Assembly: GCF_004015185.1 (NCBI RefSeq)
Contig: NZ_CP025746.1
Coordinates: 930,001-994,000, forward strand
Reading direction: 5' to 3'
Source of the DNA: Clostridium manihotivorum
Lineage (GTDB): Bacteria > Bacillota > Clostridia > Clostridiales > Clostridiaceae
Length of the DNA: 64,000 nucleotides
Below, piece by piece: positions 24,639 through 33,460 of this stretch. Every line of letters begins with the position of its first letter. Position 1 is the first letter of the stretch. The notes under the pieces were generated by a model. It searched no databases. It saw nothing but the letters and a program-made list of their open reading frames with translations, and had not been told where the DNA came from. Made by a program: the position numbers and the translations under genes.

Positions 24639-25247
24639 ATGATAGGTAAAAATGATATTATAAATAGGTTGAAAATAAAGGTTTATACCTGCGAGGATTA
24701 TAATTTACTTACTAAAGAAGAGCTAAGTGAATTTACATCTATATACGAAGAAAGTCTCGATGGAATAGCTAAGTATGAGCTTAAGCAAAAAGGAAAACAT
24801 AATTACACTAAGGAAGAATATAATGAGCAGCTAGAGAAGTCTAGGCAAGGCTACAATAATTTTTGGTCAGAGTTTTTTATAAAAAATGATCATGAAGAAA
24901 AATTCGCTGTTGTAGCTATGAGTGATGATAAGAAGCTAAGTGCTGCTAGGTTTATAAAAAATAAATTCACGGAATGGCAGTGGCTTGTAGAAGCAGTAGA
25001 GACTCATCCAAGCTTTAGAAGGCTAGGCATAAGCAAGAAAGTTATAAAAGAAGGTATTAGTTATATAAAGCATAATTTTAGAGATGATTGCATTGTAATT
25101 TCGAATATATATAATTTAAATTCAGAATCTATAAAATTACACCAGAGCTTAGGCTTTAAAGTATCAAGTGATAAGCCTACAGATAGCTATGGAGAATTTG
25201 ATGATAAAGATATAAGATATCAACTTAGTATTCAAAGGGAATCCTAA
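24639..25247 (+). CDS. GNAT-family N-acetyltransferase
   Basis: 202 residues. The C-terminal half has the GNAT core: FAVVAMSDDKKLSAARFI, WQWLVEAVETHPSFRRLGISKKVIKEGISYI (acetyl-CoA loop RRLGIS, a variant of RxxGxG/A), and ISNIYNLNSESIKLHQSLGFK. The N-terminal half (about 1-95) is helical. The ATG at 24639 with GGTAGG upstream is chosen; a TTG at 24600 in the same frame has no RBS. Substrate unknown. Probably a separate transcription unit from the previous acetyltransferase, given the 215-bp gap. Confidence 0.7.
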   Translation: MIGKNDIINRLKIKVYTCEDYNLLTKEELSEFTSIYEESLDGIAKYELKQKGKHNYTKEEYNEQLEKSRQGYNNFWSEFFIKNDHEEKFAVVAMSDDKKLSAARFIKNKFTEWQWLVEAVETHPSFRRLGISKKVIKEGISYIKHNFRDDCIVISNIYNLNSESIKLHQSLGFKVSSDKPTDSYGEFDDKDIRYQLSIQRES

Positions 25248-25274
25248 GATTAAAAGAATTAGCATAAGTCTGTT

Positions 25275-25377
25275 TATAGGAAACTTTATGAAAACTAAAT
25301 TTATACTTATTATAAAATCGCGGCTTCTGGGGATTTTCGGGCACGTATAAATTAATAGTTGAGTTAGGAAACCTATA
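25275..25377. mobile_element. MITE-like family A element, copy A6
   Basis: TATAGGAAACTTTATG to GAGTTAGGAAACCTATA, with the AAAATCGCGGCTTCTGGGGA centre. 103 bp. Three bases separate it from B5. Confidence 0.7.
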
Positions 25378-25380
25378 AAA

Positions 25381-25474
25381 GATGTACCACTTCATAATAA
25401 ATTTTATATTTTCAAATATTTTCTCAGGAATCAGAGGAGATTTGAAAATAGATTTGGCATTGAAGTGGTACATC
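25381..25474. repeat. Family B palindrome, copy B5 (intact reference)
   Basis: GATGTACCACTTCA at the left and TGAAGTGGTACATC at the right are exact 14-bp inverted ends. The inner stem is TTTTCAAAT/ATTTGAAAA. 94 bp. Confidence 0.75.
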
Positions 25475-25520
25475 TTTATTTCATATAAAAGCAAATTAAA
25501 AACTAAACAAAAATGAACCA

Positions 25521-25553
25521 TATACACAATAAAAGCATATTTTATTGTGTATA
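25521..25553. terminator. Perfect 14-bp inverted repeat, bidirectional hairpin
   Basis: TATACACAATAAAA, 5-nt loop, TTTTATTGTGTATA. It may end transcription from either side or belong to another palindromic repeat. Confidence 0.45.
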
Positions 25554-25609
25554 GAGGTCTAGAAGGACTTTTTTTGACTAAATCAAATGAAATTAGAATT
25601 TTTTGAAAA

Positions 25610-25638
25610 TTGCCAAAATAAGTAAGAAGATTTATAAT
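25610..25638 (+). promoter_or_regulatory. Candidate promoter of hppA
   Basis: TTGCCA, 17-bp spacer, TATAAT. The start codon chosen for hppA is about 305 nt downstream, so the leader is long. It contains a hairpin (GAAAGTAGA/TCCACTTTC near 25642-25670), an AAGGAGG with no usable ORF near 25702, and a repeated ATGAACATATGA (about 25829 and 25858). Confidence 0.5.
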
Positions 25639-25952
25639 GTGAAAGTAGATTAAAGTTTATCCACTTTCATTAGTAAAGGATAAAGTAATAATTTTTTATC
25701 AAGGAGGCTGATAACATAAGAATATCATTTAAACGTTTTTATTGATATTTTTAACTATTAACCACATTATATATGTATTAAAGGTCACATAAGTTCAATA
25801 AAAATCTCTTAAATCAATGTATTTATTATATGAACATATGAAATTATGTTTATTATTATGAACATATGATAAGTTACACTTACTTTGATGAGTGTAATGA
25901 TATTTTACGCTATCATAGGTTAAATAATACAATTAAGAGGGAGATGTTATTT

Positions 25953-28088
25953 GTGACAGCATATTTTTGCATAATTTATGGGGTTGTTTTGATTTCAGCT
26001 TTGGTAATATTTTATCTTGCAAAATACATATTTAAGCAGGATAAAGGAAATAAAAAGATGCAAGAAATCTCAGGGGCTATAAAAGAAGGAGCTATGGCTT
26101 TCTTAAAAAGACAGTATAAGACTATAACTATTATAGCTGTAGTTGTACTTGTGATAATTACTGGAGCAGATTATTTTGCTAACAGATCTAAAGAAGGTGT
26201 AGATGCGGTTAGTATAGCTTGGCATACTGGAGTAGCATTTATAACTGGAGCATTTTGTTCAGCCATATCTGGATATATTGGAATGTATATGACAGTAAAT
26301 TGTAATGTAAGAACTGCTGAAGGCGCTAGAAAAGGCTTAAATAAAGCTCTTCAAATAGCATTTAGAGGTGGTACTATAACAGGTCTTGCAGTCACATCTT
26401 TATCACTTTTAGGAGTATCAACATTATTTTTAATATTTGGAGGAGCCTCAGGAAATGATTCTCTAATAAAAGAAGCACCATCACTTATAGTAGGTTTTGG
26501 ATTTGGTGCCTCTCTAGTTGCGCTCTTTGCACAGTTAGGTGGCGGAATTTATACAAAAGCAGCTGATGTTGGAGCAGACTTAGTTGGTAAAGTGGAAGCT
26601 GGTATTCCAGAAGATGACCCAAGAAACCCTGCAGTAATAGCTGATTTAGTTGGAGATAACGTTGGAGACTGTGCAGGAAGAGGTGCTGATTTATTTGAAT
26701 CAACAGCTGCTGAAAATATAGGTGCTATGATACTTGGAGTAGCATTGTACCCTGTATTTGGAGTAAAGGGAATATTATTTCCACTGGTTGCTAGAGCTTT
26801 AGGAATTATAGCATCAATTATAGGTGTTTTCTTTGTAAACGTTAAGGATGAAAGTAAAGACCCAATGAATGAGCTAAATAAAGGCTATGGAATCACCACA
26901 ATTATAGCATTAATACTTCTATTGTTTAATGTTAAGTACATGCTAGGAGGAAAACTTCCAAATGGCAATGATATAAATTACTGGTTACTTTACGGATGTG
27001 CAGTAACAGGAATAGTACTAGGATTTGCTTTCGTAATAATAACTAATTACTATACTTCCTGCGATCATAGACCTGTAAAAGAAATAGCAAAATCTTGTGA
27101 AACTGGACCAGCTACTAATATAATTACTGGAGTTTCTATAGGTATGGAATCTACAGCTTTACCAGTAATACTTATCTCTCTAGCTATATTTATATCCTAT
27201 AAACTAGGTGAATCTGCCCTTGGTGGAATAGCTAATTCAGGTCTTTATGGTACTGCAATAGCTACAATGGGAATGCTTTCTACTTGTGCTTTTGTACTAG
27301 CTATGGATACCTTTGGACCAATAACTGATAATGCTGGTGGAATAGCAGAAATGTCTGGTGCACCTGAAAAGGTTAGAACTATAACTGATAGACTTGATGC
27401 TTGTGGAAACACTACAAAGGCTCTTACAAAGGGATATGCAGTTGGATCAGCAGCTCTTGCTTCTTTCCTATTGTTCTCTGCTTATCTAGATGAAGTAAAG
27501 AAAATATTAGGCAAACCTCTAGACTCTTGGTTTAGTGTAGATATTGGAAAACCTGAAGTGTTTATCGCTGGTTTTGTAGGGATTATGTTGGTTTATCTAT
27601 TTAGCTCAACAGCTATAAGAGCTGTCGGAAGAGCAGCTCAGTATATAATAATAGAAGTAAGAAGACAATTTAAAGAAATACCTGGCATAATGGAGGGAAA
27701 GGCAAAGCCTGACTATGCTAGCTGTGTTGATATAGTAACTAAGGGTGCTTTGAAAGAAATGATAGTACCAGGGCTTATAGTAATTATAACACCTATACTA
27801 GTTGGAGTTCTTTTAGGTAAAGAAGCTGCTGCAGGGTTCTTGATGATAAGTACCATTGCAGGAGTAGTAATGGCACTATTCTTGAATAATAGTGGTGGAG
27901 CTTGGGACAATGCTAAGAAGTTCATAGAACTTGGCAACTTAGGAGGAAAGAATTCAGAGGCTCACAAAGCTGGTGTTGTAGGAGATACTGTTGGAGATCC
28001 ATTTAAGGATACAGCAGGACCATCTTTACATGTATTAATTAAGCTTATAAGTACAATAACATTAGTGTTTGTAGCTCTATTTAGTTAG
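25953..28088 (+). CDS. hppA: Membrane-bound proton-pumping pyrophosphatase
   Basis: About 711 residues with about 16 membrane segments. It couples pyrophosphate hydrolysis to ion transport. The signature DVGADLVGKVEAGIPEDDPR and the acidic motifs DNVGDCAGRGADLFES and DTVGDPFKDTAGPS form the pyrophosphate/Mg site. In LDACGNTTKALTKG, a lysine stands where K+-dependent enzymes have alanine; in this family that marks the K+-independent, proton-pumping class. The start is taken as GTG 9 bp after GAGGGAG. An ATG 10 bp upstream directly abuts that RBS, and the longest frame (from 25866) lacks one. Confidence 0.93.
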   Translation: MTAYFCIIYGVVLISALVIFYLAKYIFKQDKGNKKMQEISGAIKEGAMAFLKRQYKTITIIAVVVLVIITGADYFANRSKEGVDAVSIAWHTGVAFITGAFCSAISGYIGMYMTVNCNVRTAEGARKGLNKALQIAFRGGTITGLAVTSLSLLGVSTLFLIFGGASGNDSLIKEAPSLIVGFGFGASLVALFAQLGGGIYTKAADVGADLVGKVEAGIPEDDPRNPAVIADLVGDNVGDCAGRGADLFESTAAENIGAMILGVALYPVFGVKGILFPLVARALGIIASIIGVFFVNVKDESKDPMNELNKGYGITTIIALILLLFNVKYMLGGKLPNGNDINYWLLYGCAVTGIVLGFAFVIITNYYTSCDHRPVKEIAKSCETGPATNIITGVSIGMESTALPVILISLAIFISYKLGESALGGIANSGLYGTAIATMGMLSTCAFVLAMDTFGPITDNAGGIAEMSGAPEKVRTITDRLDACGNTTKALTKGYAVGSAALASFLLFSAYLDEVKKILGKPLDSWFSVDIGKPEVFIAGFVGIMLVYLFSSTAIRAVGRAAQYIIIEVRRQFKEIPGIMEGKAKPDYASCVDIVTKGALKEMIVPGLIVIITPILVGVLLGKEAAAGFLMISTIAGVVMALFLNNSGGAWDNAKKFIELGNLGGKNSEAHKAGVVGDTVGDPFKDTAGPSLHVLIKLISTITLVFVALFS

Positions 28089-28109
28089 GGTAAGATAATT
28101 TTTAACAAT

Positions 28110-28146
28110 GGAAGCAGTAGTTTGTTATAACTGCTTCCTTTTTTAA
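28110..28146 (+). terminator. Terminator of hppA
   Basis: GGAAGCAGT / ACTGCTTCC, 11-nt loop, TTTTTT. Confidence 0.85.
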
Positions 28147-28219
28147 GTCTTTGATAGTTATTTTATTTTCATATAAGAGATTTGATATATTTAAGAAAGT
28201 GGAATTTTAAATTTAGGCT

Positions 28220-28249
28220 ATGTTCAACAAAGTACTTTAACAGAGTCTA
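28220..28249. repeat. Family C end fragment, copy C4
   Basis: TGTTCAACAAAGTACTTTAA then CAGAGTCTAA matches only the right edge of family C. The remaining spacer 28147-28402 holds no gene. Confidence 0.4.
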
Positions 28250-28402
28250 AATGTATATTATTCTAGCAATAGCTATTTTATGAGGTTATTATTAATATGA
28301 TTCAATGATATTTCAAATGAAACTTAATTGATTTCATTCAAAAGTGATGATATATTGAAAATATAGTGCAATATTACTTTTAAGATAGAAGGTGATTTTA
28401 TT

Positions 28403-29146
28403 TTGAATGAAAGGCAGATGAAGATATTCGAAATCCTTTCTAAAAGTCCTGCAGTTAGTGTAAAAGAACTTTCTGTACAATTAAATGTTTCTGAGGTAAC
28501 CATAAGAAAAGATTTATCTTCTCTAGAAAATGAAGGCTTGCTTAAAAGAACTCATGGCGGTGCAGTGCAAATGTCATCTGATTCTATAGAGAAAAGGATT
28601 ATGTTTAAATATGAAGAGAAGCTTAAGATAGCCAAGCAAGCTGCTAAGCTAGTAAAGGAAGGAGAAACGGTACTTATTGAAGCTGGATCTACTAATGCTT
28701 TACTAGCTAAAGAACTATCAAATAAAGATAGAGTTCACATTATAACAAACTCACTTTATATTGCTAATACTCTGAAAAGTAATAGAAACGTAAAGGTTAC
28801 TTTATTAGGAGGAGAATTACAAGAAGAAGCCGAAACTATGGTGGGGCCTTTAACCAAGTTATGCTTAAGTATGTTGGCCGTAAATAAGGCTTTTATTGGA
28901 ATGGATGGATTTTCAGAAAAGTTAGGATTTACCTGTGGAGATTTCTTGAGGGCTGAAGTAGCTAAGGAAATGTGCTTTAGAGCTGAAAATATTATAATTT
29001 TGGCAGAAGCATCAAAATTCAATAATGTGGGCATGACTTCTGTAGTAGATTTATCAAAAGTAAGCATTGTTATAACTAATAATGGTATAGATGAGAGCAA
29101 AACTATTATTTTAGAAAAAAATAATATAAAAACTATCATAGTATAG
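28403..29146 (+). CDS. DeoR/GlpR-family sugar-phosphate-responsive repressor
   Basis: 247 residues. The N-terminal helix-turn-helix (SVKELSVQLNVSEVTIRKDLSSLENEGLLKRTHGGAV) is the DeoR signature. The C-terminal DeoRC domain (about 75-230) is of the sugar-phosphate isomerase-like fold, with TVLIEAGSTNALLAKEL, ITNSLYIA and GMDGF motifs. TTG start after AAGGTGA. It precedes an rpiA-like gene by 41 bp, so it probably controls pentose phosphate or related sugar use. Confidence 0.88.
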   Translation: MNERQMKIFEILSKSPAVSVKELSVQLNVSEVTIRKDLSSLENEGLLKRTHGGAVQMSSDSIEKRIMFKYEEKLKIAKQAAKLVKEGETVLIEAGSTNALLAKELSNKDRVHIITNSLYIANTLKSNRNVKVTLLGGELQEEAETMVGPLTKLCLSMLAVNKAFIGMDGFSEKLGFTCGDFLRAEVAKEMCFRAENIIILAEASKFNNVGMTSVVDLSKVSIVITNNGIDESKTIILEKNNIKTIIV

Positions 29147-29187
29147 AATAACTACAATAAATACTTAATTAAAGTGAGGAAAATTTT

Positions 29188-29865
29188 ATGAATACAGAAG
29201 ATTTAAAAAAGCTTTCTGCACAAGAAGCTTTAAAGTTAATTTCGTGTGGAAATATAGTAGGTCTTGGAGGCGGTAGGAGTATAGCCTACTTAATAGAAAT
29301 GCTAAGTGAAAAACCTGAGCTTAAGGTGAAAATAGTAACCCCATCAATAAAAACTAAGCTTCTATGCATAAAGCATGGGCTTGAGGTTCTACCAACTTAT
29401 TCAATTGATAGAGTAGATGTGGCTTTTGATGGATGTGATCAGGTAGATAGAGGTTTGAATGCTCTTAAGAGTGGTGGGGCTATACATACTAGGGAGAAGC
29501 TTATAGCATCTATGGCGAAAGAGTATATTCTTCTTGTAGACAAAGATAAGGTAGTTGAGAAGCTTGAATTCAAGCATCCGGTGGCAATTGAGGTTCTACT
29601 AGAAGCATTGGGGTATGTGGAGAGAGTTTTAAAAGAGATCAAGGCAAATCCTATTGTGAGAGTATCTGGTAATAAAGATGGTTTTTTAATAAGTGATGAT
29701 GGGAATATTATAATAGATGCTTTCTTCGAAAATGTGGAGGATATAGCACAACTAGATAAAAAGCTTAATTCTATCTTTGGTGTAATTGGAACTTCTTTAT
29801 TTGTTGACAAGGTTACTAAGGTTATAGTAGCAAGTGAAGATGGAATTGATACTATAAAAAAATAA
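29188..29865 (+). CDS. rpiA: Ribose-5-phosphate isomerase A, divergent
   Basis: 225 residues. Interconverts ribose 5-phosphate and ribulose 5-phosphate in the pentose phosphate pathway. NIVGLGGGRSIAYLIEML corresponds to the family GLGTGST phosphate loop, DVAFDGCDQVDRGLN to the DGADE active-site motif (here DGCDQ), and LKSGGAIHTREKLIA to the GGGGA-T-EK motif. The departures from consensus (Q for E, H for L) suggest a divergent or paralogous isomerase. Cotranscription with the DeoR-type repressor fits a dedicated sugar-phosphate role. Confidence 0.75.
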   Translation: MNTEDLKKLSAQEALKLISCGNIVGLGGGRSIAYLIEMLSEKPELKVKIVTPSIKTKLLCIKHGLEVLPTYSIDRVDVAFDGCDQVDRGLNALKSGGAIHTREKLIASMAKEYILLVDKDKVVEKLEFKHPVAIEVLLEALGYVERVLKEIKANPIVRVSGNKDGFLISDDGNIIIDAFFENVEDIAQLDKKLNSIFGVIGTSLFVDKVTKVIVASEDGIDTIKK

Positions 29866-29892
29866 TTAAAGCATTAACCACTGCTTAAACGT

Positions 29893-29952
29893 CTTGTTGA
29901 AATTAACAGGTTAATAATTAGATGCTTTAATGAGCTTAACTTAAGGATTAAT
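29893..29952. repeat. Family C repeat in inverse orientation, copy C5
   Basis: TTGTTGAAATTAACAGGT, TAGATGCTTTAATGAGCTTA and AAGGATTAAT are the reverse complement of the family C core order. Confidence 0.5.
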
Positions 29953-29992
29953 AGAAGATATTAAATTGAATAAAGATTTTTATCAAGATAAA

Positions 29993-30030
29993 GCAGCTAC
30001 TAAATAAAATAAGGTTAGTAGCTGTTTTGA
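29993..30030 (+). terminator. Terminator after rpiA
   Basis: CAGCTACTAA / TTAGTAGCTG with an 11-nt loop, then TTTTGAA. The following 155 bp up to the HD-GYP gene show only AT-rich spacer. Confidence 0.65.
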
Positions 30031-30185
30031 ATTCACTAAAGAAAGTAGCCTCAGCAAATTTTTGCAGAGTAGCATGATAGAGTTGGAGTATGAGGGAAAT
30101 ATATACAGTGCAAAAAAAGATACAAGTGATAAAATAATATTAATATACCTGATGTATAATTATTCACATAGAGGGGTAAATATAA

Positions 30186-31409
30186 ATGCTATTTTATATG
30201 AATGAATTTTTAGAAGCTGTTTCATTTGCATTAGACTTTATTGAGATGGATATTTCTGGTGTCAGTTCAAATCATGGAAAAAGAACTGCATACATATCAT
30301 TGAGAATTGGTGAGGCCATGGGGCTTACATTTGAAGAGCTTCACGATATAGTAGCACTTGGTATTCTGCACGATAATGGGGCTGTAGCAAAAGAACTAGT
30401 TTATGAATTAGACAAGGAAAACAATTATAGTATTAAAATTGCTGAAAGTACAATAGCTCACTGTACTATTGGAGAAAGAAATATAAGGATTTATCCATTT
30501 ATTACGGATGTAACTAATATAATAAAATATCATCATGAGAAATATGATGGGACAGGCTATTTTAATCTTAAGGGTGATGAAATACCAATAATGGCACAGA
30601 TAATTTCTATGGCAGATCAAATTGAAATTAATTTCGATTTAGTAAATAATGATTTTCTCATGAGAAAAAAAATATATGAGTTTGTAAAAAATAATGAGAA
30701 AATAATTTTTTCACCAGAATTAGTTAGAGGGTTTGAAAGAGTAGCTATGCATACTAGTTTTTGGATTGATGTTAAAGATAATTTTATATCGGCAGCTCTA
30801 AAAAACATAGAACCTAAATGCTCAAAGGAGCTTTCTTTTAAAGAAATAAGAACTATTACTCAAGTACTGTCCAAGATAATAGATTCCAAGTCAGAGTATA
30901 CTCAAAGGCATTCTAAAGAATTATCAGAAAAAGTTGAGGTTATGGCTAAATACTACAACTATACCGAAGAAGAAAAATTTAAACTAATGATAGCAGCTGA
31001 TTTACATGACTTAGGCAAATTAGCCATTTCTAATAATATACTAGATAATCCAGGTAAACTTAATGAAGAAGAATTTGCATTGATAAAAGAGCATACATAT
31101 TATACACGAGTTGCTTTAGAGCAAATAAGTGGCTTTAATGATATCACAGAGTGGGCATCTAATCATCATGAAAAACTTGATGGAAGTGGATATCCATTTG
31201 GTAAGAAAAGTGAACAATTAGATTTCAATTCTAGATTAATGGGATGTCTTGACATATATCAGGCTCTTACTGAAAAAAGGCCATATAGAGAACCGCTGGC
31301 TCATTCAGAGGCTATGGCCATATTGAATGATATGTGTAAGAATGGTCTTATAGATAAAAACATATGTAAGGATATTGATTATGTTTTTAATAATTTAGAT
31401 TTTATTTAA
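30186..31409 (+). CDS. Tandem HD-GYP protein, c-di-GMP phosphodiesterase type
   Basis: 407 residues, two HD modules. N-terminal module (about 15-185): LGILHDNGAV, YHHEKYDGTGYF, AQIISMADQIE; its HD pair is HDN. C-terminal module (about 220-400): DLHDLGKLAISNNIL, EHTYYTRVAL, NHHEKLDGSGYPFG with the full HHE...DGSGYP signature, and RLMGCLDIYQALTEKRPYR. HD-GYP enzymes hydrolyse cyclic di-GMP to GMP. The C-terminal domain looks intact; the N-terminal HDNGA for HD-GK suggests reduced activity. No sensor or membrane domain. GAGGGG supports the start. Confidence 0.85.
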   Translation: MLFYMNEFLEAVSFALDFIEMDISGVSSNHGKRTAYISLRIGEAMGLTFEELHDIVALGILHDNGAVAKELVYELDKENNYSIKIAESTIAHCTIGERNIRIYPFITDVTNIIKYHHEKYDGTGYFNLKGDEIPIMAQIISMADQIEINFDLVNNDFLMRKKIYEFVKNNEKIIFSPELVRGFERVAMHTSFWIDVKDNFISAALKNIEPKCSKELSFKEIRTITQVLSKIIDSKSEYTQRHSKELSEKVEVMAKYYNYTEEEKFKLMIAADLHDLGKLAISNNILDNPGKLNEEEFALIKEHTYYTRVALEQISGFNDITEWASNHHEKLDGSGYPFGKKSEQLDFNSRLMGCLDIYQALTEKRPYREPLAHSEAMAILNDMCKNGLIDKNICKDIDYVFNNLDFI

Positions 31410-31422
31410 AAATTAAGAAAAC

Positions 31423-31457
31423 AAAACTCTCACAAGCTAGTGAGAGTTTTATTTTTA
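31423..31457. terminator. Bidirectional terminator
   Basis: AAAACTCTCAC / GTGAGAGTTTT with a 6-nt loop and flanking A and T tracts, between the HD-GYP gene (+) and the recombinase gene (-). Confidence 0.85.
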
Positions 31458-32051
31458 TACCATTTCACTTTTTTCGTTTAACTTACTATACATTCTTTCT
31501 TGTTGTCTTGTTGTAAATTGAAAGTAAATCTCTGTATTTGATACAACCTTGTGCCCTAACCACCACTGAAGCTCTTTTATATCCATGTCTGATTCTGCAA
31601 GATGAACTGCAGTAGTATGCTTTAGTGAATGAAAATGATGTTTGCTCTTATCTTCTATGTTAGCTATAGCACAATATTTCTTTATTAAGTAATCTAAGGT
31701 TTGTCTAGAAATTGGTTTCATTTCTTGACTTCTAAATATAAATTCTGAGTCTAGAAGTATATGTTCCTGATCAATATACTTGTCCAATATTTCTTTAGAT
31801 ATTACATCAAGCCTAATAGTATTATTCTTACTTCCCTTTAACCTTTGGCAGTATATTTCACCTTTATCAGAATTATAATCCTCTTTTTTTATGAGGCCTA
31901 TTTCAGATGCCCTTAATCCACAACGATATGCAACTCTAAATATTACAAGATCCCTTAACGAATGTTTACTATGTGAATTTTCAATTGCAAGAAAAATACG
32001 TTTCATTTCATTTTGAGTAAAATACTTGATTTTCGAGCTTTGGTTTCTCAC
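31455..32051 (-). CDS. Minimal tyrosine recombinase (catalytic domain only)
   Basis: 198 residues, the length of FimB/FimE- and RecV-like DNA invertases. It has no separate core-binding domain. Active-site residues: arginine in RVAYRCGLRASEI, lysine in RLKGSKNN, box HFHSLKHTTAVHLAE, WWLGHK, and tyrosine in TEIYFQFTT. The box II arginine (HxxR) is replaced by lysine in HSLK. Such small recombinases often flip promoter-bearing segments. No inverted repeat pair that could be its target was found close by. It lies between two c-di-GMP genes. Confidence 0.8.
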   Translation of the reverse strand: MRNQSSKIKYFTQNEMKRIFLAIENSHSKHSLRDLVIFRVAYRCGLRASEIGLIKKEDYNSDKGEIYCQRLKGSKNNTIRLDVISKEILDKYIDQEHILLDSEFIFRSQEMKPISRQTLDYLIKKYCAIANIEDKSKHHFHSLKHTTAVHLAESDMDIKELQWWLGHKVVSNTEIYFQFTTRQQERMYSKLNEKSEMV

Positions 32052-32147
32052 TAGAACCCTCCTTATGAAATAAGTTATACAAAATAAATATTTTGTAATA
32101 GTAACATAAATTATTATTGACTAGAAGTCAATTAAGGAGTGAAATAG

Positions 32148-33446
32148 TTGAATATTAGTAAAGAAAAAGAGATTTTTAAGCTTAACTTTTATAATTTAAG
32201 TTACTCTTTTAAAGAAATAAATATGATACTGGAAGATTATATTAGAAATTATAGAAATGTAGGGGTTGCAATTATTAATATCGATGATTTTAAATCTATA
32301 AATATGGTTTATGGATATGATTTTGGTGATTTACTATTAAATAGAGTTATGAGCATAATAAAAAATATAGCTTCCAGTTATGATATGATTTTTAGATTTT
32401 GTGGAGATAGATTTATATATATAAGCTGCGAGAATTCATCTGAAGATGAGTTTAGCTTTGTATTAACAAGATTAATTAATAAGCTTAGGGAGCCACTATT
32501 TATAGATAGTAAACAAACCTACATTACAGTTAGTATAGGAGCTGTGCCAAATGCGGATAAACTTATAGATAACAATCAAATATTGAGATATTGTGAAAGT
32601 GCTTTAGAAGAGGCTAAGCTTAGAGGTGGAAATTGTTATTGTGTTTTTAATAAAAAGCAATATGATGAAATGCTTTTAAGAAAATCCTTAGAGATTGATT
32701 TAAGGAAGGCTTTTTACATGAACAAGTTTAAATTATATTTTCAACCTCAAGTAAATATAAGAAATGACAGTATTGATTCTGCGGAAGTATTAGTAAGATG
32801 GGAGCATGAAACTAATGGATTACTTATGCCTAACCAGTTTATACATGTTTTAGAGAATAGTAATTTAAGTAATGAGTTTGACTACTGGATATTAAGAGAA
32901 GCTTGTAAGCAGAATAAATTATGGCAAGAAAGCGGTCATAAGCCAATTGCTCTATCCGTAAATATTTCTCAGAAGCAGTTTTATGATGAGAATTTTATAT
33001 TTAATTTAACCAGCATACTAGATGAGACGCAGTTAGATACCAAATATTTGCATATAGAGATAACTGAAAGGATATTAATGGAGCCTCATGAAAAGGCTAT
33101 AAATATAGTTAATAAAGTAAAAGAATTAGGTGTATCAGTTGTATTAGATGATTTTGGAATAGGATATTCTTCCGTATTAAGTTTTATTGAGATCCCTTTT
33201 GATATAGTAAAGCTAGACAAGTCCTTTATAAAATCTATAGGGTATAGTGAAGAAAAACGAAAAAGTGTAGATAAGTTCTTTAAATTTATAAATCAGTTTG
33301 ATAAGAAAGTTATAATCGAAGGTGTGGAGAATTATGAACAACTAAAATTCATAAGAAAAGCTGGGTCTTATAACGTGCAAGGTTTTTTATTTAGCCCTCC
33401 TGTGAATAAGACTACTTTTGAAAGTATGTTTAATTCCTATAAGTAG
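32148..33446 (+). CDS. Degenerate GGDEF plus EAL domain protein
   Basis: 432 residues. The GGDEF domain (about 25-165) has CGDRF in place of GGDEF, so no cyclase activity is expected, though it could bind GTP. The EAL domain (about 180-430) keeps AEVLVRW (EVL), SVNIS, IEITER, VLDDFGIGYSS, VKLDKSF, IIEGVEN and NVQGFLFSPP, that is, the residues for metal binding and hydrolysis. It probably degrades cyclic di-GMP. TTG start after AAGGAG. No membrane segment. Nine bases separate it from the next gene's GTG, so they are likely one operon. Confidence 0.88.
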   Translation: MNISKEKEIFKLNFYNLSYSFKEINMILEDYIRNYRNVGVAIINIDDFKSINMVYGYDFGDLLLNRVMSIIKNIASSYDMIFRFCGDRFIYISCENSSEDEFSFVLTRLINKLREPLFIDSKQTYITVSIGAVPNADKLIDNNQILRYCESALEEAKLRGGNCYCVFNKKQYDEMLLRKSLEIDLRKAFYMNKFKLYFQPQVNIRNDSIDSAEVLVRWEHETNGLLMPNQFIHVLENSNLSNEFDYWILREACKQNKLWQESGHKPIALSVNISQKQFYDENFIFNLTSILDETQLDTKYLHIEITERILMEPHEKAINIVNKVKELGVSVVLDDFGIGYSSVLSFIEIPFDIVKLDKSFIKSIGYSEEKRKSVDKFFKFINQFDKKVIIEGVENYEQLKFIRKAGSYNVQGFLFSPPVNKTTFESMFNSYK

Positions 33447-33460
33447 AGAGGGGGGTGGCA

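Noticed and set aside
31410..32148. An invertible promoter flanked by inverted repeats next to the small recombinase
   Set aside because: Only a terminator and a short TTGACT-AGA-AGTCAA palindrome are present; no inverted repeat pair bounding a segment was found.
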